39,639 nt of DNA from Sphaeroforma sirkka (lineage: Eukaryota > Opisthokonta > Ichthyosporea > Ichthyophonida): positions 27,501-67,139 of the forward strand of contig LUCW03000059.1 in NCBI GenBank assembly GCA_001586965.3. The letters run 5' to 3'. The position numbers were made by a program, and so were the translations under genes. This document shows, one piece after another, positions 1 through 12,972 of the stretch (position 1 is its first letter; each line of letters starts with the position of its first letter). The notes below the pieces were generated by a model. It saw nothing but the letters and a program-made list of their open reading frames with translations. It was not told where the DNA came from and ran no database searches.

Positions 1-6
1 TGACAG
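1..6 (+). CDS. Possible last bases of an upstream exon
   Basis: The window opens with TGACAG followed by GTGAGT, a consensus 5' splice site at 7-8. This suggests that an upstream exon of the kinase gene ends at base 6, with a degenerate repeat filling the start of the intron. No reading frame can be assigned from six bases. Confidence 0.35.
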
Positions 7-350
7 GTGAGTTGTGACCTATGCACTCGAAAATGAATGAAAGTTCACGCATGCATATAGACTCGAACATGACTGGAAGTACATGTATGTATATATACTT
101 GAGAATCAATAGAGCTATACGGTCCTCGAGACATAATAGAGGTCCATGCATGCATATAAACTCAACAATCAATAGAGATGTTTGCATGCATATATACTCA
201 ACAACCAATAAAACTTTACGTTTACGCTTTATATACTTGTACATGAATGTATACTTGAGCATGAACAGATGTTTATGCATACCTGTGTCCGTGAGGTATT
301 GTGTTGGTTGGTGGTTTTGTGATCTCAACGTGTCGCGTGGTAGTGAGTGA
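7..350 (+). repeat. Degenerate ~35-bp minisatellite in upstream intron
   Basis: About eight loose units of the type CATGCATATA-ACTC-A-CA-CAATAGA follow the donor at 7. Open frames here are by-products of the repeat. Confidence 0.55.
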
Positions 351-515
351 ACGGTTTGGCATAGTTGTTTTTTTTGTTCTCGCAGAGTCAGTGTGGTAGT
401 GTGTGTGTACGGATGTATCAGCTTGTTCGTTCTGAATCTATTGGTGAAGAAGCCAACACCACATATCATCACTTGTGTCTACCCTGTATACTCCATTGGT
501 ACTGTGTCCCTTTAG

Positions 516-616
516 ACTTGTTCCGAGGTCTCCCGCACGTGCACATACCATCGGTCTCGTCCTCGATGACTTCTCAGTACAGATTTGCCCTGTGTCTGGT
601 CACGAATCCTTTGCCT
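516..616 (+). CDS. Candidate upstream exon, uncertain
   Basis: A stop-free stretch follows the acceptor-like CCCTTTAG at 508-515 and could end before GT at 617-618, leaving one base that joins the two leading bases of the 719 exon. It would read ARAHTIGLVLDDFSVQICP and a few flanking residues. No domain is recognisable and the donor is weak. A better polypyrimidine acceptor lies at 385 (tttttgttctcgcag), so the true exon may start at 386 instead. The initiator and signal peptide remain unplaced. Confidence 0.22.
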
Positions 617-718
617 GTGTTTGTACATACCTTTTGATTCATACGCGGCTATATCGTCTGTGCATGCTCACATTCAGTCCACTGCCTTTGGCCTATACTA
701 TATTTCTCCCTCTCTCAG

Positions 719-814
719 CCACAAGCTCCACCTCGCCAACACCGAGCCAAACGAGCTCGCCTTCACCCACCAGGTCATCCAGCCCGAGTGTCACCCCTTC
801 GCTTCCTGGCCCAG
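719..814 (+). CDS. RTK exon: Ser/Thr/Pro-rich stalk
   Basis: Begins after CTCTCTCAG and ends at CCCAG before GTACAT. The frame was fixed by phase: only the reading [10 protein letters not shown]...SLPGP ends with one leftover base, which the next exon completes to Glu. The composition is mucin-like (about 60% Ser/Thr, plus Pro), suggesting an O-glycosylated extracellular stalk or linker. A second open frame in the same bases fails the phase test. Confidence 0.65.
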
Positions 815-2506
815 GTACATGTGTGTGGTGTGTGTGTGGCTGTGTGGGTGTTAGCTGGTAGTATAGGTACGCTATAATACGTGTACTTGAGACTGTAAAC
901 TGATTGTGTTCTGCGGGGGAAATATGTGCACGTGTGTGTGCATATTGAAGCATATGATTGTATGCTGATGGTCTGGTCTGGTGTTGCGGGGGTTGGTTCG
1001 GGTACGTGTGCATGTGAATTGAAACATACAAGTGCGTCATCGTACGGTCAGTATCGATAGCTGTTTATGCTGATAGGTCTGGTGTTGTGGGGGTTGGTTC
1101 GGGTACGTGTGCATGTGTATTAAAACACACCACTGTGTTATTGTAAGGACAGTATCGATAGCTGTTTATGCTGATAGGTCTGGTGTTGTGGGGGTTGGTT
1201 CGGGTACGTGTGCATGTGTATTAAAACACACCACTGTGTTATTGTAAGGACAGTATCGATAGCTGTTTATGCTGATAGTCTGGTGTTGTGGGGTTTGGTT
1301 CGGGTACGTTTGCATGTGTATTAAAATACACAAAGTGTGTCATCGTAAGGACGGTATCGATAGCTGTTTATGCTGATAGTCTGGTGTTGTGGGGGTTGGT
1401 TCGGGTACGTGTGCATGTGTATTAAAACACACCACTGTGTTATTGTAAGGACGGTATCGATAGCTGTTTATGCTGATAGTCTGGTGTTGTGGGGTTTGGT
1501 TCGGGTACGTGTGCATGTGTATCAAAACACACAAGTGTGTCATCGTAAGGACGGTATCGATAGCTGTTTATGCTGATAGTCTGGTGTTGTGGGGGTTGGT
1601 TCGGGTACGTGTGCAGGTGTATTAAACACACAAGTGTGTCATCGTATGGGCAGTATCGATAGCTGTTTCTTCGTGTTGTGCAGGGCTTCTATCAAATTAC
1701 TCAGTCGCACCCACATGAGTTGATCTGAGTATGTATGTATGTACGTATGTATGTATGTATGTATGTATGGATGGATGGATGTATGTATGTATGTACATAT
1801 GTATGTATGTATGGATGTATGTATGTATGTGGCGTAGTATGTATGTTGGTCAGGGTGTGTGTGCGCGTATGTATGTAATGTGTATGTGTGCTGGGTGTAT
1901 ATGTCGGTTGAAACTCAAGTGCTCTCTGTGCGTCCTGTTTTCATGGTTTGGGCGTAGAGTGGTTTTATGAATAGAACGTTTGTACATGCCATGGTTGTAT
2001 CCCTTGATATACGCATAGGTAGTATCCTACCATTCTGTTTCAGTTGGGGGTCCTTGTATCAATGATTTGTATAGTACATACGACCTTCCTGTGTGCCTCG
2101 GACATACACGTGTCTACACACTCACCATCTTTTGTACCCGCGTGCGATTGAACGTTTTTGCTATTTAATAGCATTTGTACAGGCAATCCAGAGCTGGCCT
2201 GGTGACGGTCTCTGATTGTATCTGTTCCTTTTCTTCATTCATTTATATATTATTTGGTTGGTTGTTTTTCATTGGCAGAAATGGGTGAAAATGTGTCGAT
2301 AGGCAAGAATGTGAAGTTTGGCGACGGAGTTCTTCTAGGGAACAACGTGGCCATAGGCGACGATTGTGTAATAGGCAACTACGTCAGCATAGCCATGGAG
2401 TACATCGACCCAGGGGATAGCACCATATTTGGCAGGTAGGTAGGGGGCGGGTGCTACGCATGATTATACTACTGTGCTTGTTGATAAAACCGTACACGTA
2501 TAGATA

Positions 2507-2600
<94 letters not shown>

Positions 2601-5600
2601 TCCATCGTCCGTGTATTCTCGTGCACATGAGCAGTCTCTGTATCTGTGTCTGTGTCATGGCATGGTCTTTACCGTTACTTATTGCGTGTCCATTCTCGTC
2701 ATCTAAAGTTTGCAATATATCGTTGCATTTACTGAACATACTCTCCTATTGCATTTGGACCTGGGAATCACCATATACTCGGCATAGCATGTCTTCAATG
2801 CCGATTTGGGGCCGGGACCTCCGGGCAAAGTGGATACATAACACCTGCAAATTCCCTAAACCCCTTTACACTAAATCCTAAAACCCTAAACCCTCACAAA
2901 TAGGACCTGAAATTCTGTTCCCTAGCCCCAAATCATTTCGTATAAGTCGTGAAACCTCCTGGCCATGGCGTGCTCTCCCGCACGTCATCGCAACTATGAC
3001 GTAGCACGCATACACACACATGCATACACCAATGAACAGGATATAGGAACACAATCTTCGACTCAACGCCAGAGTGGGTATATTTCGAATACACACAAAC
3101 ACACACATGCATACACCAATGAACATAATATAGGAACACAATCTTCGACTCAAAGCCAGAGGGGGTATATTTCGAATACACACACACATATATGCATACA
3201 CCAATGAATATGATATAGGAACACAATCTTCGATTCAAAGCCAGAGGGGATACATTTCGAATACAAACACACACACAACAATGTATAAAAAAATACTCTT
3301 CGGCGCTCAGCTAAAGGAGGTATAATTCGAATGTACTCATACACACACACAACTATATGTAGAAACTCAATCTTTGACTCCCAGTCAAAATAACTGTAAA
3401 CACGAATACACACACATATATAGCTAAATATAACCACACACACACACATAACTAAACATAAAACACACAAATATAAACACTCACACACATATCTAAATTA
3501 AACCACACTTACATAACTAAATATAAACACACACATACATAACTAAATTAAACCACAAACACATAACTAAATATAACTAAATATAAACATAGCTAAATAT
3601 AAACACACACACATATATCTAAATTAAACCACACACACATAACTAAATATAAACACACACACACACACACATAGCTAAATTAAACCACACACACAGCTAA
3701 CTTAAACCACACACACATAGCTAAATTAAACCACACACACATAACTAAATATAAACACACACACACACATAGTTAAATATATACCCACACACATGGCTAA
3801 ATTAAACCACACACACATAGCTAAATATAAACACACATATATATATCTAAATATAAAACACACACACATAGTTAAATATATACACACATCTATATAACTA
3901 AATAAAACCACTGACACATAGCTAAATATAAACACACATATATATATCTAAATATAAAACACACACACATAGTTAAATATATACACACATCTATATAACT
4001 AATAAAAAAACCACTGACACATAGCTAAATATAAACACACAAATATCTAAATATAAAACACACACACACACAACTAAATACAAGCACACAATCTTTCACT
4101 CCCAGTCAGAATAGGTATAACCGCAGACGCGCTGCAGGCGACGGGCGCCGAAAAGCAGAAACCGTAATCGCCAAGGACACGCATATCGATGCATCAGCAA
4201 TCATTGCCATAGGCGTTACTTTGGGTATGATGTGAGTGTGGTGTGACTGAGAGAGTGAGCGGTGGTGTGCTACTGAGTGGTATCGCCATTGGCGTTTCTT
4301 TGGGTATGATGTGGGTGTGGTGTGGCTGAGAGTGTGAGTAGTGGTGGGATACTGAGTGGTATCGCCATTGGCGTTACTTTGGGTATGGTGTGGGTGTGGT
4401 GTGGCTGAGAGTGTGAGTGGTGGTATATGATACCGAGTGGTATTGCCATGGGCGTTACCTTGGGTATGATGTGAGTGTGGTGTGGCTGAGAGTGTGAGTA
4501 GTGGTGGGATACTGAGTGGTATTGTCATTGGCGTTACTTTGGGTATGATGTGAGTGTGGTGTGGCTGAGAGTGTGAGTGGTGGTATGATACTGAGTGGTA
4601 TTGCCATGGGCGTTACCTTGGGTATGATGTGAGTGTGGTGTGGCTGAGAGTGTGAGTGGTGGTGTGATACTGAGTGGTATTGCCATTGGCGTTACTTTGA
4701 GTATATGTGAGTGTGGTATGGCTGAGAGTGTGAGCGGTGGTGTGATACTGAGCGGTGGTGTGGTCATACTCAGACTGTTTATATGCGTGTTTTGATGTAT
4801 TTAATTTTGGTCAATGTGAAGTTGGCGCCCGAAAAGCCGGAGTAACTTCCGGAAATAGACATCAAAATCCCCAAAAATTAGTATATCGATCTATCTGTGA
4901 TCATTGCTATTGGCGTTACTATGGGTATGGTATAGCGTTGCGTTGGTGTGGTGTGGACTCACCTGCAGTGTGGATCTAAGTAGTGAGTGGTCCGGAAGAG
5001 ACAATTGAATTTGTAGTTTTATTACTATCTATGTTTCTTGGCGGAAGCAATCAGCATTCGCACACACATCCGATTTACGCACAAATACAAAGGGTACTTA
5101 CATACAAGCCGGCATGTGTTCATGCATATTTCATATCTGTGCAATATCTCATTCTTCACACACGGGCGAGGATATCAAAAGCGGCGCTGATGCCATCCTT
5201 ACGTCCGATATGTATTTCAACAGACATACACACTACGGCTTGCGCACATATCCAATGTGCACGTACATATCGCACGCATATATCCATATGCTTTCCCTAA
5301 TCTATCTAGTACCCTCATCTATCTATAACATACATACGGTACGATTTATGCACACATCCGATATCCACGCACATACAACACCCATTGATTCATACGTTTT
5401 CCACACCTTGCTAATGCCCCCATACCCCACACACAGGCGAGGATATCAAAATCGGCGCTGAAACCATCCTTGCGTCTGACGTGTATCTGCATGATCGCGT
5501 TAACGTGGGCAAGAGTAGTATCATCGGCCACAACTGCACCCTGCGACCGGATGTTCAGCTCGAATATAAGGTCACTCTGGGCTCGCGGGCGTATATCGAC

Positions 5601-5916
5601 CAGCACACCATCATCGGCGCGAGAGTGAATGTGGAGGAAGAGTATGTGTGCATGCATATGCATATGCACATACTGTTTACGGGGTATTGGGTTATTTGCT
5701 GTGTCGTCTGCGATGAACTGTACTTGATGCTTAGGTAGTGATTGCGTGCTTTATATACCGTTTTAACCGTAATGACTCACTTTGTACGGATATCCCAGCT
5801 TCATGTTGGGGAAGAACTCGATCGTCATGCCTGATGCCTTCATTGGTGCAAACAATACCTTTGGCGAAAACGTCTTCATCGGGAAGGGTATGTCATGGAG
5901 ATCGCTCACTCATATA

Positions 5917-5965
<49 letters not shown>

Positions 5966-6107
5966 ATTATTATTGTTATTTGTATATCATATTGTTATAT
6001 TGTTATATTTCTAAATTGTTTTTCTATTTTACTATCATATGTTGTCATTAATGTATTATATTCTAATATTTTAATTATATATATAAATATATATAATATA
6101 TATATGT

Positions 6108-6144
<37 letters not shown>

Positions 6145-6145
6145 C

Positions 6146-6183
<38 letters not shown>

Positions 6184-6223
6184 ATGTATGTAAACACATA
6201 TATACATATATTACATATATATA

Positions 6224-6257
<34 letters not shown>

Positions 6258-6441
6258 TATGATATGTGCGTTATGTGCGTGTGTGCGTGTGTGTGTGTGT
6301 GTGTTAATATACTTGAATACACGCAAACACATATATATATATACGTGTATATGCGTGATTGTGGCTATGTCTATGTCTATATGTCTCTCTCCCTGTGTGA
6401 ATGTTTGAATGTGTAAATGTGTGTGTACATATATACATATA

Positions 6442-6495
<54 letters not shown>

Positions 6496-6762
6496 GTTGT
6501 GTACGCGCCTGTATTTGTGCCTGTGTATGTGTGTGTGCGTCCATGTCTGTGTTTGTGTGTTTGTCTATGTCAATACTTAATACTTTGCTGTTGCTGCTTC
6601 CAGATTCGCCCTTGAATAATATTATCTATAAGTCCTTCGCATTGATTCTAAAAGATAGTTTGTCAAAAATACAGCCTCAGTACTCGTCACTTGAGTCTGT
6701 TGTCGGTAGTCCATTTCTGGTAGGACCAGGATTCATATCACGTACGTATGTGCCTCAAAATA

Positions 6763-6811
<49 letters not shown>

Positions 6812-9800
6812 CTACAGCCCAACCATTTCGGAAGCCTGATGCCATACTCCATAATTGGCCACCTCCACACACACTGTCGTCAGGGTCCAAATTCGGCCGG
6901 AACAACACCATTCTGGACAGGGCCAAAACGGACCCGTTTGTGGTGATTGGTACGGAGTCGCATATCGAGGAAGACGTGGTTGTTCCTCGAGAAGCCACCA
7001 CCGCTGTAGGAGTCGTCTACTCTCTGGAAGCGCCGCTTGGACGGGATCTGTCCGTTGTCGATTCGGAGGGGTCCGTACCTACCCGTATGTGTTTGGATCC
7101 TTTTTGGGGGGGGGGCGGACAATGGTTTGTCTTTGTACTGGCACCACCACACTTCAGTATCCTTGTATCGTACCTGAACCTCAAGCGAGGGTACAGTGGA
7201 TGTGGGTGCACTGACGGTTGCGTGCGTTGCCCGGCCCAGTGGATAGCCATAGGGAACCAGTTGGGTCTGTGTTTGTAAATCAAACGCAGGTGATGGCAGC
7301 GTCATTTCGGTACTTGACAGCACGTGAGTGTCAGACTGCGCTACGACAGTCAGGACTCTGTTCCTGCTTGTGTTGTATCTTGTCTGCCCTGCCCTGTTCT
7401 GTTCTGTCTTGTCCTGTACTGAACTGTCCTGTACTGTCCTGCCGTGTGTGTACGCCGAAAATAATTGCTCTCAGAGACACTCACTGATTATATGTTCTTT
7501 CTTCAACTGTATGTTTTGCTAGTCAATGATAGCCTGCATAAAGCCCCTCTATGTACCACTAGATAATAACTACAACGCCCACAAACGCCGTGTGCTTGTA
7601 TGTATGTGTGCATGTGTACGTAGGAGTCTATATGTACGTGTATATGTATTGTGGTATGTGTCTATGCGTATGTCTATGTCTATGTGTACGTGTATGTGTG
7701 CACCGTCCCGTCCCGTCCCCCCATGCCTATCCATCCTCCTTCTCACTTCTCTTCTCTTCTCACCTCCCCCCCCCCCTCCATCCACAGTGTTGATAGTCTC
7801 TTTGGCCTTGGCCTTTCTCGGCCTGTTGCTGTGCTGCTGCTGTGTAGTCGGGGCTATGTGGTACTGCAAGAAACGCGTTACACGCAAAGCGTATCGACGG
7901 TGGCTGGGTGACACTTCACCCCCGCCAGTGACCCAGGATTCGTTCGACAAATACGTGGTCAAGAGCAACATTCTGCGGCAGATCCGCGTTAAGAGGTATA
8001 TCGTTGTGAGCCGGTTGTATTGGCACCTGTCTGTGTGTGAAGGTTGTACGTGTACTTGCGGGGTGGTTTGGTTTGCAAACACATACACTCTCGAGTTCGT
8101 ATCATCGGCAGGGCGAATGATGGCTCGGGGAGGGATAAGTTAATCCTCGTCTACAACTCATATCCAGTGATCACTAACCTAACAATAGCACGTTGGTTAA
8201 TTAGACAGTGTTTATCACTAACCTAACAATAGCTCGTAGATTAATTAGAACAAAAGAGCGTGCATTGCCTAAGTGGTGGGCGATTAATACATTGATTGGG
8301 ATGGCGTGGATGAAAACGATGCATGTGCCAAAGGTGTACCCGTGTGTATATCTTGTCGGCCTATTACAGGAATGGCTTTGTGTTGGCCTGTTTCCGGAAT
8401 GGCTTTGTGTCGGCCTGTTTCAGGAATGGCTTTGTGTCGGCCTGTTTCAGGAATGGCTTTGTGTTGGCCTGTTTCAGGGATGGCTTTGTGTGGGCCTGTT
8501 TCAGGAATGGCTTTGTGTCGGCCTGTTCCGGAATAGGTTTGTGTCGGCCTGTTCAGGAATGGCTTTGTGTGGGCCTGTTTCAGGAATGGCTTTGTGTCGG
8601 CCTGTTTCAGGAATGAATTTGTGTTGTTGTGTTGATCTTTGGCGTCTCGGGGCGCTTTGAGCTTAGGTGGAGATTGGGTTGTCGATCTGCACCAGCATAC
8701 ACTACGGTCCTGAGGTTGTTTTCAATATCTATTAGTCATGACCTGTTATTCGTGCGAAAGCCCTGGTGTGGTAAAGTAAATCGTGCTCAAAACGACAAGA
8801 AAACACTCGCGTTTTACGCATTCTTCGTTGTTATGTGATTCTTCTCTTCCAGTCTCTGGTACTTCAAAAGCCAAGCTTAAGATCATCAGCAACCATGCAC
8901 AACCAACGATTCAATTCTCCTCACGAACTAGCCTCATGTGCTTCCACGATCACACCCTCCCACCCCACCCCACCCACAGTATCAAGAGCGTGGACGTCAG
9001 ATGCCTGTTCAAGTATGATATGGTCGGAAGCGGCAAATTCGGGAATGTATACAAGGGCATCTACAAACTCAAAGATGAGGAGGTACCTGTGGCCATCAAG
9101 GTAAGGCGTCAGAACAAACAATATATATATATATATATAAACGTATATTAATATATATGTATGTGTGCGTGTATGTTTGTTTATATAAACACACCAAGCG
9201 GTTGACTGACAAACATCGTTCAGGCCTGAGCGAACCACTCCACCAGGGAACCCAGCTAAAACAAATGTACAAACAATTGATCACTGATGAATATGAATGG
9301 CTTCCAGGTCTTTGTGTGCCAGTGTGTCTCTCTATTAGAGTGCCTGTCGGAGATAGAGTTCGATTCGGATTCGAATGCGGCTGTGGATACCCATAATATT
9401 GGGTCTCTGATATTTCAATATTGGCTTTCAGCTTTTGAATTTTGAATTTTTATGGCCTGATTATTAGGACTTCGTATGGGTGTGTGTACTAAATCAGATG
9501 TCGTTGTGATTGCTTGCGATGTACTCCTGTATGTTGTGATATGGCTGGTATCATATCATATCTGTGGTAAATAATGAATATAAACTTTCGAATTCGGAAC
9601 CCACAATTGTAATCTTCGTACCGTTATTAAGCATCTCTGTTTTCAATTGTCTGTTCAATACATATACCTGCCCATGGCCCAACTGTAACACATTTATCCC
9701 AAATCCACTGATATTTAGGAATTGCGCACTTTGGACGAAGCCGCTGAGGAAGCATTGACCAGAGAGGTGGAAATAATGAAGATCGTGGATCATCCGCATA

Positions 9801-12800
9801 TTGTGTGTTACCTGGGTAAGTTTTAGTGCAGAGTTTGTGTCGTTTGGTGACTAAACCTAGTTAAGTGCACACCTGAGTACACGCCAGTTTTTGTATTACC
9901 CGGGTAAGATTTAGCACAGAGTTTGTCTCGTCTGGTGACTAAACCTAGTTAAGTGCACACCTGAGTACACGTCAGTTTGTGTATTACCTGGGTAAGTTTT
10001 AGTGCAGAGGAGCCAACCGAAACTTTGATGAGTGTGAGAAAGCACTTCCCATGCACTTTAGCTGAATCAGTCTTTCGTCTGCGACACCTCTCATCGACTG
10101 GCGTTGTGGATCGCAATTGCAATTGCTCTGATTTTGTCCATCCCTATCAGCGTGTGTTGTCCACCTTTCAGTTGCTGTCGCATGGCAACCAATCCTAAAA
10201 CCCTACACTATAGATATGTATGGTATATATCCTCTTGCGATGTTTATGGGGTGAGCGGAAGGACTCCAGCACCCCTATATCTCTGCACCCACTTCTCTGT
10301 CCTGGTACATATCGTTCGTACGTACGTACACCACACCACAGTTCACTACAGAGCAGTTGTGTAGATATCTCTCAACGCATTGGCCTAGTCACCACACACT
10401 GCCCACACAGTCACATAGTCTCGTCCTACAACGAAGTATCATGTGTATCATATACGCTCATAGTGCATGGCTCATGGATAGACTTTGTTCTGTGTTTATC
10501 ACAGGTATTACTAAACACATCAAGACTATGATGCCGTGCATGGTACTAGAGTACTTGCCTATGGGTAGTCTGTACGATTTCCTCAAGAAGCGCCGCACCA
10601 GCAACCAGAACCTGCCCATCTCTGCGTTGACAATTCTGGCCCACCAACTGGCGCAAGGTGTGTGGGTTGCTTTATACGCGTACACCATGAGTGGTTATAT
10701 ACACATACGGAATACACTGATCTATATATATATATATGTTATAAATGTATGTATGTATGTATGCAGGTAGGTAGATAGGTGGGTAAGTAGGTAGGTATGT
10801 ATTTATGTATGTATGCATGTATGTATATAGGTATGTATCAATGCGTGTGTGTGAGAATGTATGCATACATATATCTATATATCCCCATTATAATGTATTG
10901 CCGGGCTTATTGATTCTGTATAATATGTGCACATGTCAACAAGTCCTCTCTAGTGTATTACCTGGCTTATCAGTTCTGAATACTTTGTGTACATGCCAGC
11001 AAGTCCTCTATTTTCATTGCCCGGCTCTTTGGGCATTGATTCCCACTATTCCTATACTCCCATGGACATGACCAGTCAATAGCACCAGTCGAGTCTGTCT
11101 TACTCTGCTGTTTTATATTATGTTTTATATTATTTGTATACAGCTATGATATACTTATCCGGCAAGGGAATCGTCCACAGAGATCTGGCTGCCAGGAACT
11201 GTCTTCTGGGCGTGCCTACGTCTGAATCTCACGGTGTCCCGGTATTGAAATTGGCTGATTTCGGGATGTCGCGCGTGATCGGCCGAGACGCGACGAAGAT
11301 AGTGGACCATCCGTTTCCGGCGGGAAAGAAGTTGAATGCATACGTCACACGTGGCAGGTAGGTAAACCAGTTCGGTACATACACCCCACTCGGACTGTGT
11401 ACACTTTACTGGGGTGTGCTTGTCGGGCGGGACTTGAAATGCATACGTTACACATGGAAGGTAGGTAAACCAGTTGGGTACATACACCCCACTCGCTATA
11501 TATACACTCTGCTGTCGGCGTGGTGGTACAGTGCTTGTGGGGTGAGTTGCGTTGTGCTCTGTGTGTGTGTGTGTGTAATCTGCAAAGCTATGCCTGAGTT
11601 TGGGAGTGTTGAACATCCTATGTACAGATACGTATGGGAATACCGCCAGACATTGCCGCATTGAGCACATTGGCCCTCATATAGACATCCGAAAGTTAAT
11701 AGTGGGATTATAAACTTCAAAGTTAATAGTGGGATTATAAACTTCAAAAGTTAATATTGGGATTATCAACTTGCTCATTCTCTCGTTAATTTAATTTACT
11801 GGACCGTTTGTCTTAACCCCTCCCACAGCTTGTCGTCGGCCAGCGCCAGCGGTTTTGATCCCAATGCGAGCATGCAACGATCCGCAAGCACCGAAAGTGT
11901 ATTCCGGTACGTACAATTGTGTATTGCGGTACGTACAATTATGTATTGCGGTACGTACAATTATGTATTGCGGTAAGCACATGCGTGTATTCCGGTGCGT
12001 ACAAGTGTGTATTGCGTTATGTACAATTGTATATTGCGGTACGTACAGTTGTGTATTCCGGTAAGCACAAGTGTGTATTGCGGTACGTACGGTTGTGTAT
12101 TCCGGTAAGCACAAGTGTGTATTCCGGTAGGTACAGTTGTGTATTGCGGTACGTACAAATGTGTATTCCGGTAAGCACAAGTGTGTATTCCGGTAAGTAC
12201 AATTGTGTATTGCGGTACGTGCAAGTGTGTGTTCCGGTAAGCACAAGTGTGTATTACGGTACGTACAACTGTGTATTCCGGTACGTACGTACAATTTCGA
12301 AGTATTATGTGGACGTTTGTAGCGTTCCATGATGTTTGATACACACAACAAGATGAGCGCAATTGGTGTGTCGACTGCCTATCGGCTGTCACTGAGTCGA
12401 ATACGTCAAGGGGTTCAAATGGCGCATATGTGGTGCCGAGGTCATAGCAACTCTGTCGTGGCTGGTGTACTGTTTGTTTCATTTAGTATGGTGACTGGTG
12501 TGTGTACAAGCGTTGTAGCAATGCAGATGATCTGATGTGTTTGGTTCTTTGTTCTTCATAGGATGCTTCCTGAAAGCGCCGCTGCAGGCGGCTCAGCACC
12601 TGGAGGGACCGATCTGAAGCGAACGAAGAGTACCAATAGTCTCTACGGAGGTATGTGACAACAAGCGAACATGTGTATGGGAGAACAAGCAGACATGTGT
12701 GAGTCAATACGCAAGCATGTGCATGAGTCAACAATAAGTAGACATGTGTATGTGATAACAAGCAAACATGTGTATGTGACGACAAGCAGACATGTTTTTG

Positions 12801-12927
12801 AAGGCATACGTATCCAACCAAGATGTATATTTCTGAAATTCGTTTGCAAATGGTAGAGATCGCTCTCCTCGTAGGTGCACTTAGAATTTACGTCAATGGT
12901 ACGAGGCCGCTTGTCCGGACTAATTCG

Positions 12928-12972
<45 letters not shown>

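Noticed and set aside
719..814. Alternative frame of exon 1 reading [17 protein letters not shown]
   Set aside because: It looks protein-like, but it leaves two bases at the donor while the next exon needs one, so it cannot join the hexapeptide exon.
2279..7084. A separate acyltransferase gene with hexapeptide repeats
   Set aside because: There is no stop codon or polyadenylation signal after the last hexapeptide exon, and its donor joins the TM exon in phase.
8853..8979. Upstream acceptor at 8,852 that would extend the first kinase exon in frame
   Set aside because: The frame is open, but its phase does not fit the TM exon (two bases supplied where one is needed), while the acceptor at 8,979 fits exactly.
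11791..12482. Minus-strand open frames with a repeating [13 protein letters not shown] pattern
   Set aside because: They cover the 22-bp donor-derived array of intron 12 and part of exon 12 in antisense. No independent coding evidence.
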